Shown here: piece after piece, positions 39,546-48,199 of the stretch
How positions within the stretch are numbered: position 1 is the first letter of the stretch
Layout: each line of letters begins with the position of its first letter
DNA from: Streptomyces canus
GTDB taxonomy: Bacteria > Actinomycetota > Actinomycetes > Streptomycetales > Streptomycetaceae
Reading direction: 5' to 3'
Assembly: GCF_001514145.1 (NCBI RefSeq)
Contig: NZ_KQ948668.1
Span: forward strand, 248,001 to 312,000
DNA length: 64,000 bases
Made by a program: the position numbers and the translations under genes
Notes under the pieces: model-generated
Databases searched by the model: none
What the model was told of the DNA's origin: nothing
Seen by the model: only the letters and a program-made list of their open reading frames with translations

Positions 39546-40513
39546 TCACGTACCGGGAGGCGGTCGCCGAGGGCATCGCGCGGGAGATGCGACGCGATCC
39601 GTCCGTCGTCTGCCTGGGGGAGGACATCGGCGAGGCCGGCGGGGTGTTCAAGACCACCGCCGGGCTGTTCAAGGAGTTCGGGCGGGAGCGGGTGTGGGAC
39701 ACGCCGATCTCCGAACAGGCCATTGTGGGCGCGGCGATGGGTGCCGCGATGACCGGGATGCGGCCCGTCGCGGAGATCATGTTCTCCGACTTTTTGGCCT
39801 GTTGTTGGGACTACCTCGCCAACGAGATACCCAAGGTGCGTTACATGACGGGCGGTCAGGTCACCGTGCCCCTCGTCGTTCGCACCGCCAACGGCGGCGG
39901 GCTCGGTTTCGGCGCGCAGCACTCGCAGGCCACCGAGAACTGGGCGCTGACCGTCCCCGGGCTGAAGATCGCGGCACCTTCCACCCCCGCCGACGTGATC
40001 GGCATGATGGCGGCCGCGATCCGCAGCGACGACCCGGTGGTGTTCTTCGAGCACAAGGGGCTGCTGGCGAGCAAGGGAGTACCCCCGCCGCCGGACCACG
40101 TCGTCGAGCTGGGCCACGCGGCCGTCGTCCGCGAAGGCGGGGACGTGACTCTGGTGGCGCTCGCCTCGATGGTGCCGGTCGCGCTGAAGGCCGCGGAGAG
40201 GCTCGTCCAGGAGGACATCGGCGTCGAGGTCGTCGACCTGCGCTCACTCGTGCCGCTCGACATGGCCACCGTCCTCGCCTCGCTCGGCCGGACCTCCCGG
40301 CTGGTCACCGTCGAGGAGAACCCGTACCAGGGCGGCTGGGGCGCCACGCTCGTCTCCGTCGTCGCCGACGAGGGCTTCGCTCTGCTGGACGCGCCGGTGC
40401 GGCGGGTGGCGGCGGAGTGTGTGCCGCTGCCGTTCGCGGACGTGCTGGAGGAGCAGGTCATCCCCACCGTCGACAAGGTCGTGGCGGCCGTCAGGAGCCT
40501 GGCCGCGTACTGA
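39533..40513 (+). CDS. TPP-dependent dehydrogenase E1 beta subunit
   Basis: A 326-residue E1 beta with TYREAVAEGIAREMRRDPSV, LGEDIGEAGGVFKTTAGLF, a pyrimidine-binding domain and the C-terminal transketolase-C domain with VEVVDLRSLVPLDMATV and VTVEENPYQGGWGATL. It overlaps the alpha gene end by 13 bp, indicating tight coupling to give the alpha2beta2 E1. The start is the ATG at 39533. Confidence 0.88.
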   Translation: MADVITYREAVAEGIAREMRRDPSVVCLGEDIGEAGGVFKTTAGLFKEFGRERVWDTPISEQAIVGAAMGAAMTGMRPVAEIMFSDFLACCWDYLANEIPKVRYMTGGQVTVPLVVRTANGGGLGFGAQHSQATENWALTVPGLKIAAPSTPADVIGMMAAAIRSDDPVVFFEHKGLLASKGVPPPPDHVVELGHAAVVREGGDVTLVALASMVPVALKAAERLVQEDIGVEVVDLRSLVPLDMATVLASLGRTSRLVTVEENPYQGGWGATLVSVVADEGFALLDAPVRRVAAECVPLPFADVLEEQVIPTVDKVVAAVRSLAAY

Positions 40514-40535
40514 ACACCCTCTAGGAGGAAGCGCG

Positions 40536-41882
40536 ATGACCCATCGGATACTCCTTCGTGCCGGACACGTGCTCTCGATGGACCCCGCAATCGGGGACCT
40601 GCCCAAGGGTGACGTCCTCATCGAGGACGGGAAGATCGCGGCCGTGGACCGCGAGATCGGCGCGGACGCCGAAGTCCTCGACATGACCGGCCGCATCGTG
40701 ATCCCCGGCTTCGTCGACACCCACCGCCACACGTGGGAGGCCTCGATCCGGAACGTGGCGCCGAACGCCACCCTCGACGACTACTTCGTCGACATCCTCG
40801 ACACCTTCGCACCCCTCTACACACCCGAGGACGTGTACGCGGCCAACCTCGCGGGCGCCCTGGAGTGCCTGAACGCCGGCATCACCACGCTCGTCGACTG
40901 GTCCCACATCAACAACACGCCCGAGCACCCGGACGCGGCGATCCGGGCCCTCACGGAGACCGGCATCCGCGCCCAGTACGCCTACGGCAGCGCCAACACC
41001 TCCCTCGCCGACTACTGGTTCGAGAGCAAGATCGCGATCCCCGGCGACGACGTACGCCGTGTCCGCACCGAGTACTTCGCCTCGGACGACGGCCTGCTCA
41101 CCCTGGCCCTGGCCACCCGCGGCCCCGGCTTCTGCGTCAACGACGTCGTCACCTCGGAGTGGGCCCTCGCCCGTGAGCTGGACATCCCGATCACCGTGCA
41201 CGTGGCCATGGGGCGGCTCGCCGGCCGCTTCGGGATGGTCAAGCAGCTCCACGACCTCGGCCTGCTCGGCCCCGACACCACCTACGTCCACTGCTGCTAC
41301 TTCAGCGAGGAGGAGTGGCGGCTGGTCGCCGACAGTGGCGGTACGGTCTCCATCGCGCCGCAGGTGGAGACACAGATGGGGCACGGCTGGCCGCCGGTGA
41401 TGAAGGCGATCGAGCACGGACTGCGCCCCTCGCTCAGCATCGACGTCGTCACCACCGTGCCCGGCGACATGTTCACCCAGATCCGCGCGGCCTTCGGCGC
41501 CGAGCGGGCCCGCGTCAACGCGGCGAGCTGGCAGGCCGATGTCCCGGTCCCCGACACGATGTTGACCGCACGTCAGATGCTGGAGATCGCCACCCGCAAC
41601 GGCGCGCATGTCGCCGGCCTGGAGGACCGCACCGGCTCCCTCACCCCGGGCAAGCGCGCCGACGTCGTCGCGATCGACGCGACCGCCCTGAACGTGGCCC
41701 CGGTTCACGACGCCGCCGCGGCGGTCGCGCTGAGCGCCGATGTGTCCAACGTGGAGACCGTGATCGTCGACGGCGTCGTCCGCAAGCGCGACGGCAGGCT
41801 CACCGCCGACGTGGCGCGGGCCCGGCGCCTGGTCGAGGAGTCCCGTGACCGGCTGCTGGCCGCGAAGGAGGCCCGGGCGTGA
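40536..41882 (+). CDS. Amidohydrolase of the cytosine/SAH-deaminase (TRZ/ATZ) group
   Basis: A 448-residue metal-dependent amidohydrolase. Metal ligands are seen in PGFVDTHRHTWEAS (HxH), VHVAMG (His), VHCCYF (His) and SIDVVTT (Asp). N- and C-terminal beta-sandwich parts (DVLIEDGKIAAVDR; GSLTPGKRADVVAIDA) are as in TRZ/ATZ enzymes, which deaminate or dechlorinate N-heterocycles. The start ATG is preceded by the perfect AGGAGG. It is gene four of the operon; its stop overlaps the bicupin start (GTGA). The substrate is unknown but likely a nitrogen-rich heterocycle or cyclic amide. Confidence 0.87.
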   Translation: MTHRILLRAGHVLSMDPAIGDLPKGDVLIEDGKIAAVDREIGADAEVLDMTGRIVIPGFVDTHRHTWEASIRNVAPNATLDDYFVDILDTFAPLYTPEDVYAANLAGALECLNAGITTLVDWSHINNTPEHPDAAIRALTETGIRAQYAYGSANTSLADYWFESKIAIPGDDVRRVRTEYFASDDGLLTLALATRGPGFCVNDVVTSEWALARELDIPITVHVAMGRLAGRFGMVKQLHDLGLLGPDTTYVHCCYFSEEEWRLVADSGGTVSIAPQVETQMGHGWPPVMKAIEHGLRPSLSIDVVTTVPGDMFTQIRAAFGAERARVNAASWQADVPVPDTMLTARQMLEIATRNGAHVAGLEDRTGSLTPGKRADVVAIDATALNVAPVHDAAAAVALSADVSNVETVIVDGVVRKRDGRLTADVARARRLVEESRDRLLAAKEARA

Positions 41883-42751
41883 CCCGACACCTGGTGCGCC
41901 GGGCCGCCGACCTGCCGGAGCCGTCGTACGACGAACACGGCTACCGGCGACGGGAGTTGGTCGGAGAGGGCGACGGCAGCTCGCACACCGGTTTCGGGGT
42001 GTGCGAGCTGCGGCCCGACGGCGCGGTCGCGGCTCATGTGCACTCGTACGAGGAGAGCTTCCACGTCCTCGACGGGACCGTGGTCCTCGATGTGCCCGAA
42101 GGGTCGTATCTGCTGGAGGAGGGTGACTACGGCCTCCTCCCGACCGGGGTGCCGCACGCGTGGCGCGGCGCCGGGGACACCGCCGCCCGCTGGGCCGACA
42201 TGCTCGCGCCGGTGCCGCGGGCCCGGTACGGGTACGACACCCAGGAGGTTCCGGCGTGGCCCGCCCGCCCGCCCGTCCGTATCGACGTCCGTGATCCGCG
42301 GACCCGGTCCTTCGGCCACTTCGAGCCCGCCCAGATGGACCCCGGCAAGCAGTCCCAGGACCTGCTCGCGGTGTCGGCGAGCATGCGGACCGCGCTCCTC
42401 GTCTACAGCGGGATCACGGTGAAGATGATGGTCGACAGCGATCTCGGCGCGGTGGCCTCGACCATGTTCATGGTGCAGTACGCGCCCGACGGCGTCGCGG
42501 GCACGCACGACCATCCCTTCGAGGAGACGTATCTGTTCCTCAAGGGCGAGGTGGACGCGGTCTTCGATGGTGGGCGATACCGGCTCGGTGCAGGCGACTG
42601 CGCCTGGGCGGGCGCCGGTTGTGTGCACGGCTTCTCCAACGCCGGTGACGGTCCGCTGCGTTGGCTGGAGACACAGGCCCCGCAGCCGCCGGCGCGGCAC
42701 TCGTACCGCTTCACGCGGGACTGGGAGTACCTGAGGGAGGCGTCCCGATGA
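41879..42751 (+). CDS. Bicupin protein ((S)-ureidoglycine aminohydrolase-like)
   Basis: A 290-residue protein with two cupin domains. The first carries GAVAAHVHSYEESFHVLDG and the second GVAGTHDHPFEETYLFLKG, each with the His/Glu metal-site pattern; VHGFSNAGDGPLRWLET closes the second. The layout resembles ureidoglycine aminohydrolase (AllE), but no allantoin gene is nearby. GTG start overlaps the amidohydrolase stop, and its stop overlaps the SDR start (ATGA), so all three are co-translated. Confidence 0.82.
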   Translation: MTRHLVRRAADLPEPSYDEHGYRRRELVGEGDGSSHTGFGVCELRPDGAVAAHVHSYEESFHVLDGTVVLDVPEGSYLLEEGDYGLLPTGVPHAWRGAGDTAARWADMLAPVPRARYGYDTQEVPAWPARPPVRIDVRDPRTRSFGHFEPAQMDPGKQSQDLLAVSASMRTALLVYSGITVKMMVDSDLGAVASTMFMVQYAPDGVAGTHDHPFEETYLFLKGEVDAVFDGGRYRLGAGDCAWAGAGCVHGFSNAGDGPLRWLETQAPQPPARHSYRFTRDWEYLREASR

Positions 42752-43437
42752 GCGGCGTGGTGGTGATCGGCGGAACCTCGGGCATCGGCAGGGAGTTCGC
42801 CCGGGTGCGGGCGGAGCGCGGCGACGAGGTGGTGATCACCGGGCGCGATGCGCACCGCACCGACACCGCGGCCAAGGAGATCGGCGCCCGGGGGTTCGCC
42901 CTGGACCTCGCGCGGCCGAAGGGGATCGTCGACGCGCTGGGCGAGGTGGGGACCGTCGACCACCTGGTGATCGCGGGCGTCTCCCGGGACGAGAACCGGG
43001 TGAGCGCGTACGACATCGACGCCGCCATCCACCTCGTCACGCTCAAGCTGGTCGGCTACACCGCCGTCGTGCACGCGCTGCGGTCCCGGCTGCACGACGA
43101 CAGCGCCGTCGTGCTGTTCGGCGGACAGGCCAAGGAGCGGCCCTACCTGGGTGCGACGACGGTGGCGACCGTCAACGCCGGGGTGACCGGGCTGATGCAC
43201 ACTCTCGCCGTCGAACTCGCGCCCGTCCGGGTCAACGCGATCCATCCCGGAGTCGTGGGCGACAGCCCCCACTGGCGGGCCAAACCGGAGCAGGTCCTGG
43301 CGGGAGTGCGGGCCAGGACCCCGACCGGACGGCTCGCGACCGTGGCGGACGTGGTGGACGCCGTGGACTTCCTGCTGCGCAACGGCTCGGTCAACGCGGT
43401 GGAGTTGAGCGTGGACGGGGGGTGGCTGCTGGGGTGA
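42748..43437 (+). CDS. SDR-fold protein without the catalytic Ser-Tyr-Lys
   Basis: A 229-residue Rossmann protein with an intact cofactor loop VVIGGTSGIGREFARV and the usual C-terminal half (VRVNAIHPGVVGD, ELSVDGGWLLG). Aligned with classical SDRs the catalytic Ser is Gly (LFGGQAK), the Tyr is Val and the Lys is Asn (VATVNAGVTGL). It can probably bind NAD(P) but not catalyse standard dehydrogenation, so a regulatory, structural or different enzymatic role is likely. It is the last gene of the operon. Confidence 0.8.
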   Translation: MSGVVVIGGTSGIGREFARVRAERGDEVVITGRDAHRTDTAAKEIGARGFALDLARPKGIVDALGEVGTVDHLVIAGVSRDENRVSAYDIDAAIHLVTLKLVGYTAVVHALRSRLHDDSAVVLFGGQAKERPYLGATTVATVNAGVTGLMHTLAVELAPVRVNAIHPGVVGDSPHWRAKPEQVLAGVRARTPTGRLATVADVVDAVDFLLRNGSVNAVELSVDGGWLLG

Positions 43438-43454
43438 GTGGCCGACTCGCGGGC

Positions 43455-44249
43455 TCAGCGCTTGATGCCGACCGCCCCGTACAGCGATACGGGATCGCCG
43501 TCCTCCCGCGCGTCCGGGCGCCACCGCGACAGGGACACGATCCCCGGCTCCAGTACATCAAGTCCCTTGAAGAGGCGGCTCACTTCGTCGTGCGAGCGGG
43601 CCACCAGGGTCACCCCGCTCGCCGTGTACGCCGCGATGCCCGCGTTCACCTTCTCCGGATCGAAGTCCGCCGTCATCGCCGACAGCACCAGGCAACTGCC
43701 CGGCGCCAGCGCGCCGACCAGTGTGTCCACCAGCTCCTGGGCGCCGTCCTCGTCGGAGATGAAATGCAGCAGCGCGACCAGTGACAGCGCGACGGGCTGC
43801 TCGAAGTCGAGGACGGCGGAGGCTCCTTGGAGGATCCGCTGCGGCTCGCGGGCGTCGGCCTGGAGGTAGTGCGTCGCCCCCTCCGGCGAGCCGTGCAGCA
43901 GGGCCGCCGCGTGGGCCAGCACGATCGGGTCGTTGTCGACGTACACCACCCGCGCGTCCGGTACCGCGGACTGGGCGATCTGATGGAGGTTGGGTTCGGT
44001 GGGGATGCCGGAGCCGATGTCGAGGAACTGGCGGATTCCCGCTTCCCGTACGGCGACCCGCGTGGCACGCTCCATGAACCGGCGGTTGGCGCGTGCCTGC
44101 CGGGGCGCGTCCCCCTGTGCCGTGATCCGCCGTCCGAGCTCCTCGTCCACGGGGTAGTTGTCCTTCCCGCCGAGGAACCAGTCGTACACCCGGGCCGGAT
44201 GCGGCCTGCTCGTGTCGATCCGCCGCCCGGCCGACTCGGTCCCGGTCAC
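43455..44249 (-). CDS. SAM-dependent methyltransferase, DUF574 family (second copy)
   Basis: A 264-residue paralogue of the gene at 32594: PHPARVYDWFLGGKDNYPVDEELG, RQFLDIGSGIPTEPNLHQIA, VYVDNDPIVLAHAAALL. The GTG start at 44249 has GAGGAG 5 nt upstream. It ends 17 bp from the convergent SDR gene. Streptomyces carry many copies of this family; the methyl acceptor is unknown. Confidence 0.87.
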   Translation of the reverse strand: MTGTESAGRRIDTSRPHPARVYDWFLGGKDNYPVDEELGRRITAQGDAPRQARANRRFMERATRVAVREAGIRQFLDIGSGIPTEPNLHQIAQSAVPDARVVYVDNDPIVLAHAAALLHGSPEGATHYLQADAREPQRILQGASAVLDFEQPVALSLVALLHFISDEDGAQELVDTLVGALAPGSCLVLSAMTADFDPEKVNAGIAAYTASGVTLVARSHDEVSRLFKGLDVLEPGIVSLSRWRPDAREDGDPVSLYGAVGIKR

Positions 44250-44346
44250 ACAAACTCCTCTGCTCGACTGAATGTGCGAGCAGTGTGCCATGTCGTCCGG
44301 GGCGCCGGAGGGCGTCTCCGGCCGGCTCGTCAGGGATGGCCGAGCC

Positions 44347-44382
44347 GTCATGGCCGACGGGCGCAAACCCGTCGGCCATGAC
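44347..44382 (-). terminator. Hairpin terminator of the whiB-dps-DUF3140 operon
   Basis: A perfect 15-bp stem (GTCATGGCCGACGGG with its complement) around a 6-nt loop CGCAAA, 18 bp after the DUF3140 stop and before the methyltransferase start. It is a strong symmetrical hairpin, typical of Streptomyces transcript ends. Confidence 0.75.
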
Positions 44383-44399
44383 CCGTCGTCCGGCTGTGG

Positions 44400-44732
44400 T
44401 TACGGCCTGAGCGGGTCGTGCCCCAGCGTCATCAACCGATGCCTGCGCACGGTCTGTTCGGGCTCGGGTTCGTTCTCCACGTCGGCCTCGGCGGTGACGG
44501 TGTCCACGACCTCGTACATCACCTCGATGTCCTCATCGGTCAGGTCCGTGCGCCGCTTCTGCAGGATCGCGAGGACATGTTGCCCGGTCGGCTCACCCGC
44601 GTGCTCCGGCAGCGGCTCCGTGGACTCGTCGGCGTCGCTCACCCGCAGCCACGCGGCCAGTTCCTGCGAGGTCATGTTCACCGTGCGGTGGAAGTCCTCC
44701 CACAGCGCGTCGAGTTCGAGGGCGTCGGTCAT
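44400..44732 (-). CDS. DUF3140 family protein
   Basis: A 110-residue acidic protein with the DUF3140 pattern LDALWEDFHRTVNMTSQELAAWL and a second half VLAILQKRRTDLTDEDIEVM. Function unknown. It is the third gene of the whiB-dps operon (33 bp after dps), suggesting a stress-response context. Confidence 0.75.
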   Translation of the reverse strand: MTDALELDALWEDFHRTVNMTSQELAAWLRVSDADESTEPLPEHAGEPTGQHVLAILQKRRTDLTDEDIEVMYEVVDTVTAEADVENEPEPEQTVRRHRLMTLGHDPLRP

Positions 44733-44765
44733 CGCATGCGCCTTTCCGTGGTGCTTCGGGGCCGG

Positions 44766-45245
44766 TCAGTCCCGGGGCCAGTTCTCGGCCTCGAACATCC
44801 AGCGCTGCTTCTCCAGCTCCGCCGTGACGCCGATCAGCAGATCCTGCGTGACCGGATCGGCCTTCTCGGTGGCGTCGATGCGCTCGCGCAGCCGGCCGAT
44901 GGCCGCCTCCAGCGTCTCGACGATCAACCGGATGACCTCGTCGTCGCGGATCCAGCCGCTCTTCGAGCCGGGCAGCGTGTAGGCCGCGGCGATCGTCTCC
45001 GGCCGGCCGTCGGGCGGCAGACCCAGTGCCGCGGCGCGCTCCGCCACCGTGTCGGAGAACGAGCGGGCCGTCGACACCACCTCGTCCAGCTGAAGGTGGA
45101 TGGACCGGAAACGCGGGCCCACGATGTTCCAGTGCGCCTGCTTCCCGATCAGCGACAGGCCGAGCAGATCCACCAGAGTGCTCTGCAGGGCCTCCGCGAC
45201 CGTCTCGCGGGCCGCATCGGGCAGGGTGCTCCTCACCACAGTCAT
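44766..45245 (-). CDS. dps: Dps family ferritin-like protein
   Basis: A 159-residue Dps: four-helix bundle with the ferroxidase-site helix LIGKQAHWNIVGPRFRSIHL and LDEVVSTARSFSDTVAERAA, plus the C-terminal QRWMFEAENWP. It stores iron and consumes peroxide, protecting DNA. The ATG at 45245 lies inside the WhiB stop (ATGA) and is preceded by AAGGAGGAG, so Dps synthesis is coupled to the WhiB gene. Confidence 0.93.
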   Translation of the reverse strand: MTVVRSTLPDAARETVAEALQSTLVDLLGLSLIGKQAHWNIVGPRFRSIHLQLDEVVSTARSFSDTVAERAAALGLPPDGRPETIAAAYTLPGSKSGWIRDDEVIRLIVETLEAAIGRLRERIDATEKADPVTQDLLIGVTAELEKQRWMFEAENWPRD

Positions 45246-45532
45246 ACCGTGCTCCTCCTTCTGGCATGGTCGATGCCGTCACGGAGCAGCGCGTCGCGTT
45301 CCTGCTCGCAGGTTCCGCCCCACACGCCCGAGGTCTGCCCGTCGCTCAGCGCCAGGTCGAGGCACTCGAGGGTGACCGGGCAGCGGGCACACACGCGCTT
45401 CGCCGCTGCGATGTCCCGCAGCGCGGGTCCTTGCGTGCCCACAGGGAAGAACAGCTCGGGGTCCTCTCCCACGCAGGCCGCTCGACGCAACCACTCCATG
45501 GGGGCGCGGGTGCCCAGGGCGTACTCGTGCAA
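45242..45532 (-). CDS. WhiB-family iron-sulfur regulator
   Basis: A 96-residue Wbl protein. The four cluster-ligand cysteines appear in RRAACVGEDP and VCARCPVTLEC, followed by the turn motif SGVWGG and a basic C terminus. An internal ATG (45499, MEWLRRAACVG) gives the more usual Wbl start, so the first 11 residues may not be translated. It heads an operon with dps and DUF3140; a redox-sensing regulator translated with Dps suggests an oxidative-stress unit. Confidence 0.9.
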   Translation of the reverse strand: MHEYALGTRAPMEWLRRAACVGEDPELFFPVGTQGPALRDIAAAKRVCARCPVTLECLDLALSDGQTSGVWGGTCEQERDALLRDGIDHARRRSTV

Positions 45533-45543
45533 ACAGTGGTGTC

Positions 45544-46344
45544 TCAGCGTGTGAGCACGGTGTCGATGAAGTCCGTCACATCTGCGAAGACCGCCGCCTT
45601 GGTCGTCTCATTGAAGACCTCGTGCCGGGCACCGGCGTAGATCCGCTCGGTGCACTTCCCGCCCCTGAGCTCCTCGACACCGACGCGGCTTCCGGCGAGC
45701 GGGACCAGGCGGTCGTCGTCGCCGTGCAGCCACAGCAGCGGGAGCGGGCCGACGCCACCGCCGCTGGACACGGTCTCCAGGGTGCGGGCGAAGGCCTCCA
45801 CCGTGGGCCGCTTCATCGGACCGTGCCACACGAGGGGATCGGCCCGGTACGCCGCGCCCACCGCCGGGTCGCGGGAGAGCGAGGCCGGGCTGATGGGCGT
45901 GTCGGGGATCTCGTCGAGGGCGAGCAGCGCCCCCGGCAGCTCCCAGGCGCCGATCACCGGCCCCGACAGCACGAGCGCGGCGAGCTCGGTGCCGTACCGC
46001 TGGGCGAAGCGGGCGGCGATCAGACCGCCCATGGAGTGCCCGACCATCACGAGGGGCACGCCGGAATGGGCGTCCCGGGCCAGGTCGGCCACCGTGTGCA
46101 CATCGGTGACCACGTCCTCGAAGTCCTCGATGAGGACCCGTTCCCCTGCGGACCTCCCGTGCCCGGTGTGATCCGGCCCGAAGACGGCCGCGCCGTGCGT
46201 CACGAGGACTCCGGCGAGCTCCTCGTACCGGCCGATGTGCTCGCCGTAGCCGTGCACGAGGAGGGCCATGTACCGGGGCCGGTCGTGGGGCCACTCGCGC
46301 ACGGCGAGGGTGCCGTGAGCTCCGGCGAGGACGTGCTCGGCCAT
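45544..46344 (-). CDS. Alpha/beta hydrolase, monoacylglycerol lipase-like
   Basis: A 266-residue serine hydrolase of the Hydrolase_4/monoglyceride-lipase group: oxyanion region LLVHGYGEHIGRYEELA, nucleophile elbow VGHSMGGLIAARFA, acid Asp in LLWLHGDDDRLVP, and catalytic His in GARHEVFNE. There is no signal peptide. It ends 11 bp before the WhiB gene on the same strand and may be in the same transcript as its first gene. Confidence 0.88.
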   Translation of the reverse strand: MAEHVLAGAHGTLAVREWPHDRPRYMALLVHGYGEHIGRYEELAGVLVTHGAAVFGPDHTGHGRSAGERVLIEDFEDVVTDVHTVADLARDAHSGVPLVMVGHSMGGLIAARFAQRYGTELAALVLSGPVIGAWELPGALLALDEIPDTPISPASLSRDPAVGAAYRADPLVWHGPMKRPTVEAFARTLETVSSGGGVGPLPLLWLHGDDDRLVPLAGSRVGVEELRGGKCTERIYAGARHEVFNETTKAAVFADVTDFIDTVLTR

Positions 46345-46506
46345 GTCTCCTCCAGTTGCGCCACAGTCCGAAACTAGCAGCGCTAATTAAACCGTCCCGG
46401 ACCCTCGATGACGACGGTGCGGCATCGAACCCGACCGCGCCAACAGGACCACTCGGCGAGACGGCACTTACCAGACCGACTACCTGCACCTAGCATCGGT
46501 CTCCGC

Positions 46507-47280
46507 ATGGACACGATGACGCTCTGGCACATTTCCGGTTGGGGGTTCGCCGCGCTCGCCGCCGCGGCGGTGCTCGTCGGCTTCTCCAAGACGGCAGTGA
46601 GCGGTGCCAACACGGTCAGCCTCGCGATCTTCGCCGCCGTGCTGCCCGCCCGCGCCTCCACCGGCGCCCTGCTGCCGATCCTGATCGCCGGGGACGTGCT
46701 CGCGGTGCTCACCTACCGACGGCACGCCCACTGGCCCACCCTCTGGCGCCTGTTCCCCGCGGTCGCGGTCGGCGTGGTCGCCGGGACGCTGTTCCTGCAA
46801 TGGGCGGACGACGGGATCGTACGGACGTCGATCGGCGCGATCCTGCTGTTCATGGCGGGAGTGACGCTGTGGCGCCGACGCGCGGCCGACGCGGCCGAGG
46901 AACCCGACGAGGTCGCCACCCGGACCGGCCGCGTCAAGGCCCGCTCCTACGGCGTCCTCGGCGGCTTCACCACCATGGTCGCCAACGCGGGCGGCCCGGT
47001 GATGTCGATGTACCTGCTGTCGGCGGGCTTCCGCAAACTGGGCTTCCTCGGCACCTCGGCGTTCTTCTTCCTGATCGTCAACGTCTCCAAAGTGCCCTTC
47101 AGCGTCGGCCTCGGTCTGATCGACGGTCACTCACTGCTCCTCGACCTCGCCCTCGTGGCGTTCGTCGTGCCCGGCGCGTTCCTCGGCAAATGGGCGGTGA
47201 ACCGGATCAACCAGCGGCTCTTCGAACGGTTGGTGATCGCGGCGACGATCGTGGGCGGCATACAGCTATTGGTCCGCTGA
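46507..47280 (+). CDS. TSUP (TauE/SafE) family membrane transporter
   Basis: A 257-residue permease with about eight hydrophobic segments and the two half-repeats of TauE/SafE proteins: LVGFSKTAVSGANTVSLAIF in the first and GGFTTMVANAGGPVMSMYLL in the second. The family exports sulfite or organosulfonates; the substrate here is unknown. The ATG at 46507 is chosen over an upstream frame rich in Arg. It overlaps the convergent HAD gene by 15 bp. Confidence 0.88.
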   Translation: MDTMTLWHISGWGFAALAAAAVLVGFSKTAVSGANTVSLAIFAAVLPARASTGALLPILIAGDVLAVLTYRRHAHWPTLWRLFPAVAVGVVAGTLFLQWADDGIVRTSIGAILLFMAGVTLWRRRAADAAEEPDEVATRTGRVKARSYGVLGGFTTMVANAGGPVMSMYLLSAGFRKLGFLGTSAFFFLIVNVSKVPFSVGLGLIDGHSLLLDLALVAFVVPGAFLGKWAVNRINQRLFERLVIAATIVGGIQLLVR

Positions 47281-48060
47281 CCCGCCCAGCAGCGCCGTCA
47301 GGTCCGCGAAGGACTCGATCACATGGTCGGGCCTGCCACTGGCGGAGCGGTGGGTCTCCGGGAGGTACTTGCCGGTCTTCACGAGCACCCCGGTGAGTCC
47401 GGCGCGCTGCGCGGCCAGCACGTCCGACTCGATGTCGTCCCCCACCATCAGCGCCTCGTCCGCCCCGACCCCGAGCCGTGCGAGCGCCGCCTCGAAGAAC
47501 GCGGGCGACGGCTTGCCGGTGACCTCGGCCTCGGTCCGGGCGGCCTTCTCCAGCCCGGCCAGGAAGGCCCCGGAGTCGAGCTGGAGCCCGTCGTCGGTAC
47601 GCCAGTACAGATTGCGGTGCATCGCCACCAGCCGGGCCCCGCGCTGGAGGTGCGCGAAGGCCTGGTTCAGCTCCGCGTAGCCGAACTCGGGCCCGGCACC
47701 CCCGAGGACGACGACATCGACGACCTCGGACCCACCGCCGACGAGGGTGACGCCCGCGAGATCCTCGGTGATGTCCCCACTGTTCAGCAGCGCGCAGCGC
47801 GCGCCGGGACAGCGCTCGGCCAGATAGGCGGCGGTGACCGAGGGCGCGGTGAGAATGTCCTGCGCCGACACGGCGAATCCCGCCCCCTCCAGCACCGAGG
47901 CGATCGACGCCCGCGTCCGCGAGGTCGTATTGGTCACCAACGCGATCCCGAAACCGGCCTCACGAACCTCCCGCAACGCCGCCACCGCCCCCGGCAACGG
48001 CTCCCACGACACAGTGAGAACCCCGTCGATGTCGATCAGGACCGCGCGCACGAAAGCCAT
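47266..48060 (-). CDS. HAD-superfamily phosphatase (NagD/PGP-like)
   Basis: A 264-residue HAD hydrolase: motif I VLIDIDGVLTVSW (two Asp), motif II VTNTTS, motif III Lys in TGKPSPAFFEAAL, motif IV MVGDDIESDVLAAQ. The cap with LLNSGDITEDLAGV is of the C2 type seen in NagD/PGP phosphatases (LHPP-like). Substrate unknown. It is divergent from cobK (140 bp apart). Confidence 0.88.
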   Translation of the reverse strand: MAFVRAVLIDIDGVLTVSWEPLPGAVAALREVREAGFGIALVTNTTSRTRASIASVLEGAGFAVSAQDILTAPSVTAAYLAERCPGARCALLNSGDITEDLAGVTLVGGGSEVVDVVVLGGAGPEFGYAELNQAFAHLQRGARLVAMHRNLYWRTDDGLQLDSGAFLAGLEKAARTEAEVTGKPSPAFFEAALARLGVGADEALMVGDDIESDVLAAQRAGLTGVLVKTGKYLPETHRSASGRPDHVIESFADLTALLGGSADQ

Positions 48061-48199
48061 GCCCCGGACGATAACCACGGACCGGCGGGAGCGCCTGTCG
48101 TCGTGCGTCTCGCCTGTCCTGTCGGCGGGCGACCGCCGTCGGCCGACGTCACGCACCCGTCGTGCCGGCTCCCGCCCCCGACCTCGTACGCTACCCGCC

